Assembly (NCBI GenBank): GCA_031284925.1 | Contig: JAITXE010000079.1 | Span: 1-37,626 of the forward strand | Direction: 5' to 3' | Source of the DNA: Methanobrevibacter sp. | GTDB lineage: Archaea; Methanobacteriota; Methanobacteria; Methanobacteriales; Methanobacteriaceae | DNA: 37,626 nt | Part shown: piece by piece, positions 1 through 8,522 of the stretch | How the letters are laid out: the number at the start of each line of letters is the position of its first letter | Position numbering within the stretch: the first letter of the stretch is position 1 | Position numbers and translations under genes: made by a program | Notes under the pieces: model-generated | The model's database searches: none | The model's input: only the letters and a program-made list of their open reading frames with translations | Told to the model about the DNA's origin: nothing

Positions 1-689
1 TATATTATTTTAATAATATTAACATTACTCTTTTTTAAAAAATTATTAACCCCATCAGATTTAAAAGGATTAAATCATTTCATGAAACTATTTAATTGAA
101 TCAAAAGCAATTTAAATTATATAATCACTTTTGAAGTTTAATTATAAGTTAAATTTTTAATTCTAGTATTTTTAAGAACATTACTATCATTTTATCTTTA
201 TTTTTTTTAAATTTTGGTAATATGCTACGAATTGAACAATTTAAAAGTACTCAGGATTGATAAAACATCTCTAAAACAATTAATCGGGCTAAAGTTTGTT
301 TCTCCAACACATGAGCAAAAGAATTGAAAAGAGATTTAAAACTATTAAATAAATTAGAAACAACAAAATCCCCAAGATAAAAAGATTAAACAGAAAATTT
401 GGAAATGATATAGATTTTAAGCACCGTTATTATAATTAATAATTACTTGAAGATAAATTAATAGAAATATTCCAATTATAATCATTTTTACTGGTGGAAA
501 ATTTCCATGAGGCAAGAACTTCATACTACTGATTTTTGGTAGTGGCTTTTAGTAATTTTTATTTTATCTTGTAAAAATGGGTGTTTTAATATTGTTGATT
601 CATTTTTCTGCTAAAAATATAAATAAGTAATACTAAATTTATAGGATATTATTTATAGTTCATTTTCTAAAGCAATATTTTTAAAAAAA
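1..689. other. AT-rich gene-poor left edge, possible gene relic
   Basis: No convincing open gene is present. Between about 225 and 440 the base composition is less extreme and short open pieces appear in different frames, for example LKQLIGLKFVSPTHEQK and later NRKFGNDIDFKHRYYN, separated by stops. That pattern fits a decayed gene, but I recognise no family. A perfect 13-base palindrome, tggaaa-a-tttcca, lies at 495-507. A weak hairpin ACTAC/GTAGT at 525-543 is followed by T-rich sequence. The rest is A/T runs. Confidence 0.3.
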
Positions 690-701
690 TTGGAAAATAT
701 C

Positions 702-1382
702 ATGTCTAAACTTAAAAGTAAAAAAAGCCTTGAGGTTAAAATTGAATCAATCCCAAAACACCCTAATCCAAAAGTTGAATTAGAACAGTATTCTACTCCA
801 GCAACAATAGCTGCTGATATTTTATGGAATGCTTATATTTTAGGTGATATTGATAAGAAAAATATTCTTGACTTAGGATCTGGTACAGGCATTTTTACTA
901 TTGGTTCTTTATTGTTGGGTGCAAAATATTCTATTGGTGTTGAAATTGATAAAGAATCTATAGATTTAGCTATTAAAACTGCTAAATCAATGGAATTAGC
1001 TAACTATAACTTTTTAAATGAAGATTTGTATTCTTTTACTGATCTTTCAAATGAAAATTTAAATAAAGATATTTTTAAAGAAATATTTAATCCTGTTGAT
1101 ACAGTTATTCAAAATCCCCCATTTGGATCTCAATTTAAGGGTAAAAGATCTTCTGATAGAATTTTTATTCAAGTTGCTATGCTGTTATCTCCTGTTGTTT
1201 ATTCTTTTCATATGGCAAAAACTGAAAACTTTTTAGATAGCTATTTTAAAAGTTATAATGGAAAAATCACCCATAAATTTTACTATGATTTTCCAATACC
1301 TAAAATCTATGACTTTCATAAAATGCAGAGTAAGAATATTCAAATTATTGTTTTAAGAGTTGAAAATAGAAATTTAATCTGA
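702..1382 (+). CDS. METTL5-like N6-adenine RNA methyltransferase
   Basis: A class I SAM-dependent methyltransferase of the archaeal METTL5-like family, predicted to methylate adenine N6 in RNA, probably rRNA. In the 230-residue ORF numbering, the conserved lead-in EQYSTPATIAADI is at about 32-44. The SAM-binding motif I ILDLGSGTGIF follows at about 58-68, an acidic motif VEID at about 84, and the catalytic NPPFG motif at 142-146. Length is normal for the family. The track starts at a UUG (690) with no visible ribosome site; the AUG at 702 is preferred, giving 226 residues, though neither start is well supported. The gene stands alone, with long AT-rich gaps on both sides. The exact RNA target is inferred from the eukaryotic METTL5 relatives. 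Confidence 0.85.
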   Translation: MSKLKSKKSLEVKIESIPKHPNPKVELEQYSTPATIAADILWNAYILGDIDKKNILDLGSGTGIFTIGSLLLGAKYSIGVEIDKESIDLAIKTAKSMELANYNFLNEDLYSFTDLSNENLNKDIFKEIFNPVDTVIQNPPFGSQFKGKRSSDRIFIQVAMLLSPVVYSFHMAKTENFLDSYFKSYNGKITHKFYYDFPIPKIYDFHKMQSKNIQIIVLRVENRNLI

Positions 1383-1718
1383 ATCTAATTTAATATCATC
1401 TTAATCATTATTTAAACTAATTTTTTCAATATATTTATTGATGAAAAATTAGATATATAAATTTAAGTGACTTGTTTTTTGATAGTAAACATTTAAATAC
1501 TTAAAAATTTAATATCTTTTTATTTGATATTATAATAAGTAATTTTAATTTTTTTAAAAATTTTAATGAAATAAAAATAACTTATTAAATTCTTTGAAAA
1601 GTTTTAATATAAAAATCTTTACTAATTTTACTTAATTAATATTAATGAGATACAAAGCACAATTTGTAGTTCAGTTCATTTAAATAATTAATTCTCTAAT
1701 TGGAGGGAACTTATATTA

Positions 1719-1796
1719 ATGGGATTTGAATCTACCAGTATTATAATTGATATAATACTTGTTTGTATTTGCTTATCCCAGTTTCACTATTTTTAG
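1719..1796 (+). pseudogene. Short hydrophobic reading frame, possible membrane-protein relic
   Basis: A 25-codon frame (starts MGFESTSIIIDIILV) follows a strong Shine-Dalgarno site, TGGAGGG at 1701-1707, with spacing of about 11 bases. It ends at a UAG. In a neighbouring frame the sequence continues directly as LVILTINLVFCAFSAI, a UGA, then IAC. Read together, the two pieces resemble a small hydrophobic membrane subunit broken by a frameshift and a stop. No family is assigned. It may equally be a chance frame in T-rich DNA. Confidence 0.2.
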
Positions 1797-1937
1797 TTAT
1801 TCTTACTATTAATTTAGTATTTTGTGCTTTTAGTGCTATTTGAATTGCTTGTTAAATGAATATTAATAATATTAAATCTTATTTCGATTATATTAAATAT
1901 TATTATAATACTTTCATTTATTATAAAATAGTAATAG

Positions 1938-1947
1938 TTTATATATG
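1938..1947 (+). promoter_or_regulatory. TATA box for the SPOUT methyltransferase
   Basis: TTTATATATG lies with its centre about 26-27 bases upstream of the AUG at 1969, the usual archaeal TATA-to-start-site distance. No Shine-Dalgarno sequence lies before that AUG. Together these suggest a leaderless transcript starting at or next to the AUG. This is positional inference in AT-rich DNA. Confidence 0.45.
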
Positions 1948-1968
1948 AATAAATACATATTTTTTTAA

Positions 1969-2826
1969 ATGTACAATGTAGGCTTAACTGTTTTTTTACC
2001 TGATTCATTTTTATCTGAAACTAAGGATTTAAAACTTAAAACTTCTAAAGTAGGAATTATTGGAAGAGCTTTGGCAGTTTTTAATGTCAATCAAGTTGTT
2101 ATTTATAGAGATACTACTAAAAATCAATTTGATACCCATAATGACATTGATAGAAATTTTTCGGATGGAAATTTTATCTCTAAACTCCTAAAATACATGG
2201 ATACACCTCAATATCTTAGAAAAAGTGTTTATCCTATTCAATCTGATCTTAAGTATGTAGGAATACTTCCTCCTCTTAGAACTCCAAATCATCCAGTTGA
2301 TGAAGCTGAATTAGGAGATTATAGGCAAGGATTCACTGTTAAGAGAAATAAAAAAGGAACATTTGTAGATATTGGAATGAAAGACTTAGCTTTTTGTAAG
2401 GATCAACTCACAGTTAATAAAGTTTTTAGCTTTAAAGTGACAAAGATAGCTAAAGAAGTAATTGTTATACCTGATGAACCAGATGATATATATTGGGGAT
2501 ATAAAACTTTATATAATCAAGAAACTCTTAAAAATAGTTTAAAATCAGTTAATTTTGATTTTGTCATAGTCACTACAAGATATGGTTCTGATATACGGTT
2601 TATTTTCAATGAGTTAAGTTCTGAAATTAAAAATCATGAGAATGTAGCTATATTATTTGGAAGTCCATACCATGGAATTTCTGAAGATATATTTAAAAGC
2701 ATTGAAAGTTCTTCACCAAATATAATTAAGCTAAATTCTATTCCAAATCAAGGAACAGAAACTGTTAGAACCGAAGAAGCCTTAATTTCAACATTAGCTA
2801 TTTTCAATATGATTTATAATGGATAA
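1969..2826 (+). CDS. MTH1-type SPOUT RNA methyltransferase
   Basis: A predicted SPOUT-superfamily RNA methyltransferase (COG2106 / putative RNA uridine-N3 methyltransferase group), named after MTH1 of Methanothermobacter. The N-terminal half of the SPOUT fold (GLTVFLPDS, then KVGIIGRALAVF) is split by an OB-like insertion at about residues 100-170 (VKRNKKGTFVDIGMKDLAF). It resumes with the C-terminal knot segment AILFGSPYHGISEDI at about 224-241, where SAM would bind. At 285 residues it is full length. It sits upstream of uL3, the same order I recall from M. thermautotrophicus, which supports an rRNA-linked role. The substrate is not known from sequence. The start lacks a ribosome site and fits a leaderless message. 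Confidence 0.85.
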   Translation: MYNVGLTVFLPDSFLSETKDLKLKTSKVGIIGRALAVFNVNQVVIYRDTTKNQFDTHNDIDRNFSDGNFISKLLKYMDTPQYLRKSVYPIQSDLKYVGILPPLRTPNHPVDEAELGDYRQGFTVKRNKKGTFVDIGMKDLAFCKDQLTVNKVFSFKVTKIAKEVIVIPDEPDDIYWGYKTLYNQETLKNSLKSVNFDFVIVTTRYGSDIRFIFNELSSEIKNHENVAILFGSPYHGISEDIFKSIESSSPNIIKLNSIPNQGTETVRTEEALISTLAIFNMIYNG

Positions 2827-3327
2827 TTAGAATAAATAAATGTTTTTTGTGGTAAGTAGCGTTTTATATTGAGTAGTAATTAATTATAAATAAGATTTGT
2901 AGTAAAAAATATTCATAATAAAATAAAAGGCTTGTAATATATTAAACTATAAAAATATGATTCATAAAATTAGATAGGTTTATATATATTTATTTATAAA
3001 TTATTATTTTATTATGTAAATCGATTTTTTTAGATTTTAATATTAATTATTAAAATAAATTTTCTTTAATTTAAAATTATTTTAAAATTAAAGTAATACT
3101 ATATATCAAATAATAATCTAAAATATTATATCCTAAAATTATAATTCAAATTAAAAATATTAAATTTGATATTATTAAAAATAAATTAAGCTTATATTTT
3201 TAAGGCATGTTTAGAAATTAAATTATATTATTAAATCTATAATCAATATAAATGCTGATTAATAAATACAATATAATTAATTTATAAGTAAAGTGATGTT
3301 TTTTAAAATAAAAGGGGGTAAAATAAA
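2827..3327. other. 501-base leader region of the ribosomal protein cluster
   Basis: No gene is seen. A T6 run at 2843-2848 just after the SPOUT gene could terminate its transcript. A TATA-like element, GGTTTATATATATT, sits at 2977-2990. A long A/T inverted repeat lies at 3064-3093. The Shine-Dalgarno site AGGGGGT (3312-3318) precedes the uL3 start. If the TATA at 2979 is used, the ribosomal transcript has a leader of roughly 320 bases. Other A/T elements nearer the gene, such as TTTATAAG at 3281, are also possible. Confidence 0.5.
3064..3093 (+). repeat. A/T inverted repeat in uL3 leader
   Basis: CTTTAATTTAAAAT, one T, then ATTTTAAAATTAAAG forms a nearly perfect 14-pair stem with one bulged base. 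It contains only two G-C pairs, one of them terminal-adjacent, so as RNA it would be weak. It may be a regulatory hairpin in a leader, a DNA site, or chance in A/T-rich DNA. Confidence 0.3.
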
Positions 3328-4338
3328 ATGACAAGACATCATCAACCAAGAAAGGGATCAGTTGCTTTTAGTCCAAGAAAAAGAGCAGCTAAAGAGACAC
3401 CAAGAATTAAGTCATGGCCTCAAAAAGACCAGCCAAAACTTTTGGGTTTTGCTGGATATAAAGTAGGTATGACTCATTTGATTTTAGTGGACAATGAAAA
3501 GAATTCACCTACAGAAGGAATGGAAATTGTTACTGCAGTAACTGTTTTAGAAGCACCACCTATGGTAGTAATGGGTGTAAAAGCTTATCAAAGAAATACT
3601 AAAGGGTTAGAGGTTATCACTGAAGTATGGGATGATAATTTAGATGAAACGCTTTCAAGGAAGATATCACTTCCTAAAACTTACAAAAAATCTGATGCAA
3701 TTAAAAGAATTAATGACTTATCAGATGATATAGTAGAAATAAAACTTTTAGTTCATACTAATCCTAAGTTAACAAGCTTACCTAAAAAGAAACCTGAAAT
3801 ATTCGAGTGTGGAATCGGTGGAAAGAATGTCGAAGAGAAATTAACAACTGGTCTTGAATTATTAGGTAAAGAAGTTAAAGCATCCGATGTTTTCTCACAA
3901 GGACAAGTTGTCGATTCAATAGCTGTTACAAAAGGTAAAGGATTTCAAGGACCTGTTAAGAGATTTGGAGTTAGAATTCAATATGGAAAAGCTGCCAGAA
4001 GTAGTAAAGGAAGACATGTTGGTTCTATAGGTCCATGGTCTCCTTCAAGAACTATGTGGACAGTTGCACAAGCAGGTCAGATGGGTTATCATAAAAGAAC
4101 TGAATATAATAAGAAAATCCTAAAAATCGGGGATGTTTCTCAAGTGGATGAAGTTAATCCCGATGGAGGATTTCTTAAATATGGGCTTCTTAAAAATGAT
4201 TTTATATTAGTTAAAGGATCACTTCCAGGATCAACTAAAAGATTAGTTATTCTAAGAGAAGGTATAAGAAATAAAGGTAAATCAAATGAAGCACCTCAAA
4301 TAAATTATATTAGTACAAAATCTAAACAAGGTGTCTAA
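3328..4338 (+). CDS. rpl3: 50S ribosomal protein uL3 (L3)
   Basis: uL3 of the large subunit, one of the early assembly proteins whose extended loop reaches towards the peptidyl transferase centre. At 336 residues it has the usual archaeal/eukaryotic length, longer than bacterial L3. Recognisable segments are the basic N-terminus TRHHQPRKGSVAFSPRKRA, the barrel start GFAGYKVGMTHLILVDN (about 40-56), and the central KGKGFQGPVKRFGV with GSIGPWSPSRTMW. It follows a strong AGGGGGT ribosome site at 3312-3318 and opens the S10-type operon. uL4 follows after a very short gap, so the two are cotranscribed. Confidence 0.98.
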   Translation: MTRHHQPRKGSVAFSPRKRAAKETPRIKSWPQKDQPKLLGFAGYKVGMTHLILVDNEKNSPTEGMEIVTAVTVLEAPPMVVMGVKAYQRNTKGLEVITEVWDDNLDETLSRKISLPKTYKKSDAIKRINDLSDDIVEIKLLVHTNPKLTSLPKKKPEIFECGIGGKNVEEKLTTGLELLGKEVKASDVFSQGQVVDSIAVTKGKGFQGPVKRFGVRIQYGKAARSSKGRHVGSIGPWSPSRTMWTVAQAGQMGYHKRTEYNKKILKIGDVSQVDEVNPDGGFLKYGLLKNDFILVKGSLPGSTKRLVILREGIRNKGKSNEAPQINYISTKSKQGV

Positions 4339-4358
4339 TTCATAAAAAAGTGATTGAT

Positions 4359-5123
4359 ATGAAAGTTAATGTTTATTCAATTGAAGGAAAGGTTAAAGGA
4401 GAAATTGATTTACCTGATATTTTTGAGGAAGAATTTAGACCAGATCTTATAAAAAGAGCGGTTATTTCTTCACAAACAGCAAGAGTACAACCATGGGGTC
4501 CTGATCCTATGGCGGGAAAAAGAACATCCGCTAAGTCTTGGGGTTCTGGTAGAGGAGCTGCTAAGGTTCCTAGGATAAAAAATGGTTCAAGGGCAGCATT
4601 TGTTGCTCATACTGTAGGTGGTAGAAAAGCACATCCACCAAGACCTCAGAAAAATTATCATGAGAAAATCAACATTAAAGAAAGAAGATTTGCTATAAGA
4701 TCAGCTATTGCAGCAACTTTAAATTCAGAGGCTGTTAAAAATAGATGTCATAAATTAGATAATGTAGCAGAAGTACCTTTAATTGTTGAAGATGAATTAG
4801 CTACTATTAGGAAAACTAAAGAAACTCGTAGAGTATTCCAGAACTTAGGCATTTATGATGATATAGAACGGGCCAAAAAAGGAAGACATATTAAAGCTGG
4901 TAAGGGTAAAATGAGAGGAAGAAAATACAGAACTCCTAAAGGTCCACTAATTGTCGTAGCTGAGGATAAAGGTATAGGATTGGGTGGAAGAAACCATGCT
5001 GGTCTTGATATAGTATCTGCTCAAAATTTAAATGCTGAATTACTCGCACCCGGAACTCAACCTGGAAGATTAACTGTATTCACAACTTCTGCTGTAGAGA
5101 AATTAGGTGGTTTATTCCAATAA
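4359..5123 (+). CDS. rpl4: 50S ribosomal protein uL4 (L4)
   Basis: uL4, a large-subunit protein with a long loop lining the peptide exit tunnel. The archaeal loop is visible as RVQPWGPDPMAGKRTSAKSWGSGRGAAKVPR. The tail region ending PGTQPGRLTVFTTSAVEKLGGLF is typical of archaeal L4. The track begins at a GUG (4350), but that GTGAT is itself the Shine-Dalgarno site matching the 16S rRNA 3' end. The AUG at 4359 is therefore chosen, giving 254 residues. It lies 20 bases after uL3. Confidence 0.96.
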   Translation: MKVNVYSIEGKVKGEIDLPDIFEEEFRPDLIKRAVISSQTARVQPWGPDPMAGKRTSAKSWGSGRGAAKVPRIKNGSRAAFVAHTVGGRKAHPPRPQKNYHEKINIKERRFAIRSAIAATLNSEAVKNRCHKLDNVAEVPLIVEDELATIRKTKETRRVFQNLGIYDDIERAKKGRHIKAGKGKMRGRKYRTPKGPLIVVAEDKGIGLGGRNHAGLDIVSAQNLNAELLAPGTQPGRLTVFTTSAVEKLGGLFQ

Positions 5124-5206
5124 GATTAATAAATCAAAGATAATAATACTAAAAATAATAATAAGTATAATATAATAATAATAAAAAATAATTATATGGT
5201 GAATTT
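5124..5206. repeat. AAT/ATA trinucleotide-rich spacer between uL4 and uL23
   Basis: This 83-base spacer is dominated by AAT/ATA repeats (aataataataag, then ataataataataa), the only simple-sequence tract of its kind inside the S10 cluster. GGTGA at 5198-5202 is the ribosome site for uL23. The other spacers in this part of the cluster are about 10-40 bases. Confidence 0.6.
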
Positions 5207-5467
5207 ATGGATTCATATTCAGTGATTGTTAGACCTCATGTTAGTGAAAAAACAACAAATCAAGTTGATCAAAATAATGAGATTTCGTTTGTTGTTTTAA
5301 GAGAAAGCAATAAAAGTGAGATTAAAAAAGCTTTTGAACATTTGTTTGAAGAAGATGTTGAAAGAGTCAATACACATATAAACCATAAAGGTTTAAAAAT
5401 TGCTTCTATTAAACTCTCACAAGCAGGTAAAGCTGATGATATTGCTATTAGAATTGGAATATTCTAA
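5207..5467 (+). CDS. rpl23: 50S ribosomal protein uL23 (L23)
   Basis: uL23, the large-subunit protein at the tunnel exit that forms the docking platform for signal recognition particle and the SecY translocon. Evidence is the N-terminal VIVRPHVSEKTT, the central EISFVVLRESNKSEIKKAFEHLF, and the end KLSQAGKADDIAIRIGIF. At 86 residues it matches archaeal L23. The start follows GGTGA with a four-base gap. Its place between uL4 and uL2 is invariant in this operon type. Confidence 0.97.
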   Translation: MDSYSVIVRPHVSEKTTNQVDQNNEISFVVLRESNKSEIKKAFEHLFEEDVERVNTHINHKGLKIASIKLSQAGKADDIAIRIGIF

Positions 5468-5481
5468 TTGGAGGATTTTTT

Positions 5482-6207
5482 ATGGGAAAACGTTTAATAC
5501 ACCAAAGGAGAGGTAGAGGAACACCTAAATATCGTAGTGCCTCTCATAGGTTTAAAGCTAAGATAAGATATAGAATACAAGATGAAATAGAAAAAGAAAG
5601 TGTTTTAGAAGGTAAAATTGTGGATATAGTTCATGATCCTGGAAGAAATGCACCAATTGCAGACGTTAAATTTAAAAATGGGGAAAGAAAATATATATTA
5701 GCCCCTGAAAGTATCCAAGTTGATGATGATATAGAATGTGGTGCTTTAGCTTCAATAAACTTAGGTAATACCTTACCTTTGGGTAAAATTCCAGAAGGAA
5801 CTCCAATATATAATATTGAAAATAGACCTGGAGATGGAGGACGATTTGTTAAGTCTTCAGGAAATTATGCTTCTTTAATTACTTTAGATTCTGAAAAGGC
5901 AGTTGTTGAACTACCTTCAGGAGAATTAAAATCCTTAAATCTTAACTGTAGAGCTACTATCGGTGTAGTTGCTGGTGGAGGAAGAAAAGAAAAGCCATTC
6001 CTTAAAGCAGGAACAAGATGGCATGCATTTAAAGCGAAAGGCAAACGATCTATGACTGTTAGAGGTGTAGCTATGAATGCGGTTGACCATCCTCATGGGG
6101 GAGGAAATAGGCAGCATCCTGGACGACCAACGACTATTTCAAGACATGCACCACCAGGAAGAAAAGTAGGATCTATTGCAGCTAAACGGACTGGAAAAAG
6201 GAGATAA
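5482..6207 (+). CDS. rpl2: 50S ribosomal protein uL2 (L2)
   Basis: uL2, a core large-subunit protein needed for subunit joining and close to the peptidyl transferase centre. The conserved C-terminal region is plain: GGGRKEKPFLKAGTRWHAFKAKGK, then VRGVAMNAVDHPHGGG, holding the histidine long linked to peptidyl transfer. At 241 residues it has the usual archaeal length. A TTGGAGGA ribosome site precedes the AUG by about seven bases. The next gene, uS19, begins 18 bases downstream behind its own strong site. Confidence 0.98.
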   Translation: MGKRLIHQRRGRGTPKYRSASHRFKAKIRYRIQDEIEKESVLEGKIVDIVHDPGRNAPIADVKFKNGERKYILAPESIQVDDDIECGALASINLGNTLPLGKIPEGTPIYNIENRPGDGGRFVKSSGNYASLITLDSEKAVVELPSGELKSLNLNCRATIGVVAGGGRKEKPFLKAGTRWHAFKAKGKRSMTVRGVAMNAVDHPHGGGNRQHPGRPTTISRHAPPGRKVGSIAAKRTGKRR

Positions 6208-6225
6208 TAATTAGGAGGTGACTTA

Positions 6226-6642
6226 TTGGCAAAGAAAGAATTTAATTATCATGGACATACATTAAAAGAACTTCAAAAATTGTCTTTGGAAGAATTAGGT
6301 AAATTATTACCTGCAAGACAGAGAAGATCTTTAAAAAGAGGATTTTTACCAAGGCAACAAATTGTGCTTGATAAAATGAGAAAATTAAACGAGAAAAATA
6401 ATAAGACAAAAGGTGGAAAACCTGTGGTTATAAAAACCCATTGTAGAGATATGATCGTACTTCCAGAAATGGTGGGTACTACTTTTGGAATATATAATGG
6501 CAAAGAATTTGTTCAAGTTACATTTACTTCAGAGATGATAGGTTCATATTTTGGAGAATTTGCACCTACAAGACAAAAAGTTCAGCACGGAGATCCTGGT
6601 ATGGGAGCTACAAGGTCTTCAATGTTTGTGCCTCTTAAATAG
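6226..6642 (+). CDS. rps19: 30S ribosomal protein uS19 (S19)
   Basis: uS19 of the small-subunit head, which contacts uS13 and A-site tRNA. Recognised by [13 protein letters not shown] near residue 30-45, [29 protein letters not shown], and the end [29 protein letters not shown]. Its 138 residues fit the archaeal/eukaryotic form. The start is UUG at 6226. This is well supported by a near-complete Shine-Dalgarno site, AGGAGGTGA (6213-6221), and by the conserved LAKKEF lead-in. Confidence 0.97.
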   Translation: MAKKEFNYHGHTLKELQKLSLEELGKLLPARQRRSLKRGFLPRQQIVLDKMRKLNEKNNKTKGGKPVVIKTHCRDMIVLPEMVGTTFGIYNGKEFVQVTFTSEMIGSYFGEFAPTRQKVQHGDPGMGATRSSMFVPLK

Positions 6643-6653
6643 GAGATTAAATT

Positions 6654-7121
6654 ATGGGAAATAAATATGTTTACAATGGAGCTGATAATTCTAAAACAGC
6701 TCGTGCGATGGGTAAAACCCTCAAAATTTCTCCTAAACATTCTATTGAGATTTGTAGAGAAATAAGAGGAATGAAACTTGATAGTGCTAGAGATTATTTA
6801 GATAAAGTTATTAATATGAAGAAACCAATTCCATTTAAAAGACATAATAAAAAAGTTGGACATAGAAAAGGATTAAAAGGATGGCCAACTGGTAGATATC
6901 CTATTAAAGCTTCTAAGGCAATATTGAAAGTTTTAGAAAATGCAGAAGCAAATGCTGAATATAAAGGTTTAGATACAGAAAATTTATTAATTGAACATAT
7001 CTCAAGCCATAGAGGAATTGTCTTTAGAGGTTTTATTCCAAGAGCTTTTGGAAGATCAACTCCTTCTAATATGACATCAACCCATATCCAAGTGGTTTTA
7101 AAGGAGTTACAAAATGATTGA
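6654..7121 (+). CDS. rpl22: 50S ribosomal protein uL22 (L22)
   Basis: uL22, a tunnel-wall protein of the large subunit. The archaeal signature is present: [25 protein letters not shown] near the start, [11 protein letters not shown] in the middle, and [24 protein letters not shown] near the end. The 155 residues match the family. The AUG follows TAGGAGAT. Its UGA overlaps the first codons of uS3 by eight bases, indicating tight cotranslation. Confidence 0.97.
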   Translation: MGNKYVYNGADNSKTARAMGKTLKISPKHSIEICREIRGMKLDSARDYLDKVINMKKPIPFKRHNKKVGHRKGLKGWPTGRYPIKASKAILKVLENAEANAEYKGLDTENLLIEHISSHRGIVFRGFIPRAFGRSTPSNMTSTHIQVVLKELQND

Positions 7122-7896
7122 GAAAGATTTTGTTACAGAAGGTCTTAGAAGAACCAAAATTGAAGAATATTTGGAAAATAAGCTTGAAAGAGCTGGATAT
7201 GGTGGAATGAGTGTTCAAGTCAATCCTCTCGGTACAATGATTATAGTTTTTGCAGAAAGACCTGGTATGGTGATTGGAAGAGGAGGAAAAACTGTTCGTG
7301 GAATTACTCAAACTTTAAAAGATGATTTTAAGCTTGATAATCCTCAAGTTGAAGTTAAAGAAGTTGATGTTCCAGAACTTAATCCAAAAATCATGGCTCA
7401 TAAAATTGCATCTATGTTGCAAAGAGGTATGCACTTTAGAAGAGTCGCTTATTCAACATTACGTAGAATAATGGGAGCTGGTGCACAAGGTGTAGAAGTT
7501 ACTATTTCTGGTAAAATAAGAGGTTCAAGATCAGCAACAGCTAAATTTGTCGACGGATACATAAAAAAATGTGGTGAGCCTGCAACTAGATTTGTTAAAG
7601 AAGGTTTTTCAACCGTCCAATTAAAACCAGGAGTTTTAGGAATATTTGTTAGAATAATGCCCCCAGGTGTAGATTTACCAGATAAAGTTGATATCTTAGC
7701 TCCTAAAATTGAAGAAGAAAAAGTCGCTGATGATCCAAAATTATCTAAGGATGAAGGTCTTGATGAAGATATTGATAGTATTGAAGAAGTTGAAGAACTT
7801 GTAGATTTAGATGATGAAAATCTTGAGGAAATAGAAGATATTAAAGATACTGAAGAAGTTGAAGAACTTGTAGACTTAGATAAATCAAATAATTAA
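7114..7896 (+). CDS. rps3: 30S ribosomal protein uS3 (S3) with acidic repeat tail
   Basis: uS3 of the small-subunit head, part of the mRNA entry channel. A KH-type domain carries [16 protein letters not shown] at about 49-64. The conserved C-domain has [37 protein letters not shown] at about 109-145, and the core ends near [10 protein letters not shown]. Beyond about residue 200 there is an acidic extension with an internal duplication: [10 protein letters not shown] occurs at 224-233 and again at 247-256. The two copies differ at one base in 30. The start lies inside the end of uL22, behind AAGGAG. Confidence 0.97.
   Translation: MIEKDFVTEGLRRTKIEEYLENKLERAGYGGMSVQVNPLGTMIIVFAERPGMVIGRGGKTVRGITQTLKDDFKLDNPQVEVKEVDVPELNPKIMAHKIASMLQRGMHFRRVAYSTLRRIMGAGAQGVEVTISGKIRGSRSATAKFVDGYIKKCGEPATRFVKEGFSTVQLKPGVLGIFVRIMPPGVDLPDKVDILAPKIEEEKVADDPKLSKDEGLDEDIDSIEEVEELVDLDDENLEEIEDIKDTEEVEELVDLDKSNN
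7783..7881 (+). repeat. Duplicated acidic segment in the uS3 C-terminus
   Basis: Two 30-base copies, 7783-7812 and 7852-7881, start 69 bases (23 codons) apart and differ by one T/C change in a GAT/GAC pair. Similarity extends upstream into EDI-DSI and EDI-KDT. This points to a recent in-frame duplication of an acidic block rather than independent drift. Confidence 0.85.
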
Positions 7897-7937
7897 TAAA
7901 ATATTAACTTATACTAAAATCAATAAAGGTGTGCTAA

Positions 7938-8144
7938 ATGGCAATTTTAAGAAGTAAAGATATTTGGGAAATGGATGTTGATGATATCCAAGATAAATTA
8001 AATGAACTTAAAAAAGAATTGTCCAAAAATATCTCCAAAAGTTCTGCAAGTGGAGTTAATGATAATCCTGGCAAAATAAGAGAATTAAAAAGAACTATAG
8101 CTCGTGTTATTACAATTTTGAGCCAAAAACAGAAGGAGAGATAA
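7938..8144 (+). CDS. rpl29: 50S ribosomal protein uL29 (L29)
   Basis: uL29, a small helical hairpin next to uL23 at the tunnel exit. MAILRSKDIWEMDVDDIQDKLNELKKEL and the end IRELKRTIARVITILSQKQKER are typical of archaeal L29. It has 68 residues. The AUG follows AAGGTGTG. Its stop codon directly abuts the AUG of the aIF1 gene. Confidence 0.95.
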   Translation: MAILRSKDIWEMDVDDIQDKLNELKKELSKNISKSSASGVNDNPGKIRELKRTIARVITILSQKQKER

Positions 8145-8480
8145 ATGAAAATTTGTGATGTTTGTGGTCTTCCAGAAGAACTTTGTGTTTGCCAAGAAAT
8201 TGCAAGAGAAGTTCAAACTGTTAAAGTCTATACTGTGAGAAGACGTTTTGGAAAGCTCATGACTATTGTAGAAGGTATTGATGAACATGATATTGATGTA
8301 AAAGATCTTACTAAAGAACTTAAAGCTCGTTGTGCATGTGGTGGAACAGCTAAAAAAGGCCAAATTGAACTTCAAGGAGATCATAAGAGTAAGGTTAAAA
8401 AAATATTATCTGATATGGGATTTTCATCCGATACAATTGAGATTAAAGAGTCAAATAGAAAATTCAATAAAAGAAAATAA
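8145..8480 (+). CDS. Translation initiation factor aIF1 (SUI1)
   Basis: Archaeal homologue of eIF1/SUI1, which binds the small-subunit P site region and helps discriminate correct start codons. The N-terminus holds a small cysteine cluster, [13 protein letters not shown] (Cys 4, 7, 14, 16), as in other archaeal members. The SUI1 fold follows: [12 protein letters not shown], then [22 protein letters not shown] and [10 protein letters not shown]-like sequence. It is 111 residues. The gene abuts uL29 and has AAGGAGA as ribosome site. Its position between uL29 and the RNase P gene is the normal euryarchaeal order. Confidence 0.95.
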   Translation: MKICDVCGLPEELCVCQEIAREVQTVKVYTVRRRFGKLMTIVEGIDEHDIDVKDLTKELKARCACGGTAKKGQIELQGDHKSKVKKILSDMGFSSDTIEIKESNRKFNKRK

Positions 8481-8522
8481 AAGTTTGTAAAAAGATTAAT
8501 ATTAAACTTTTTTTTGATTATT

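Larger units (their letters stand above)
1383..1968. other. 586-base gap with one possible relic reading frame
   Basis: Mostly A/T-rich sequence without a normal gene. One short frame with a good ribosome site is listed separately at 1719-1796. The minus-strand ORF of the track at 1814-2008 is low-complexity I/N/Y sequence and is discounted. The right end carries the promoter-like element of the next gene. Confidence 0.6.

Noticed and set aside
1814-2008. Minus-strand 64-residue ORF
   Set aside because: Low-complexity I/N/Y/F sequence in A/T-rich DNA, overlapping the start of the SPOUT gene.
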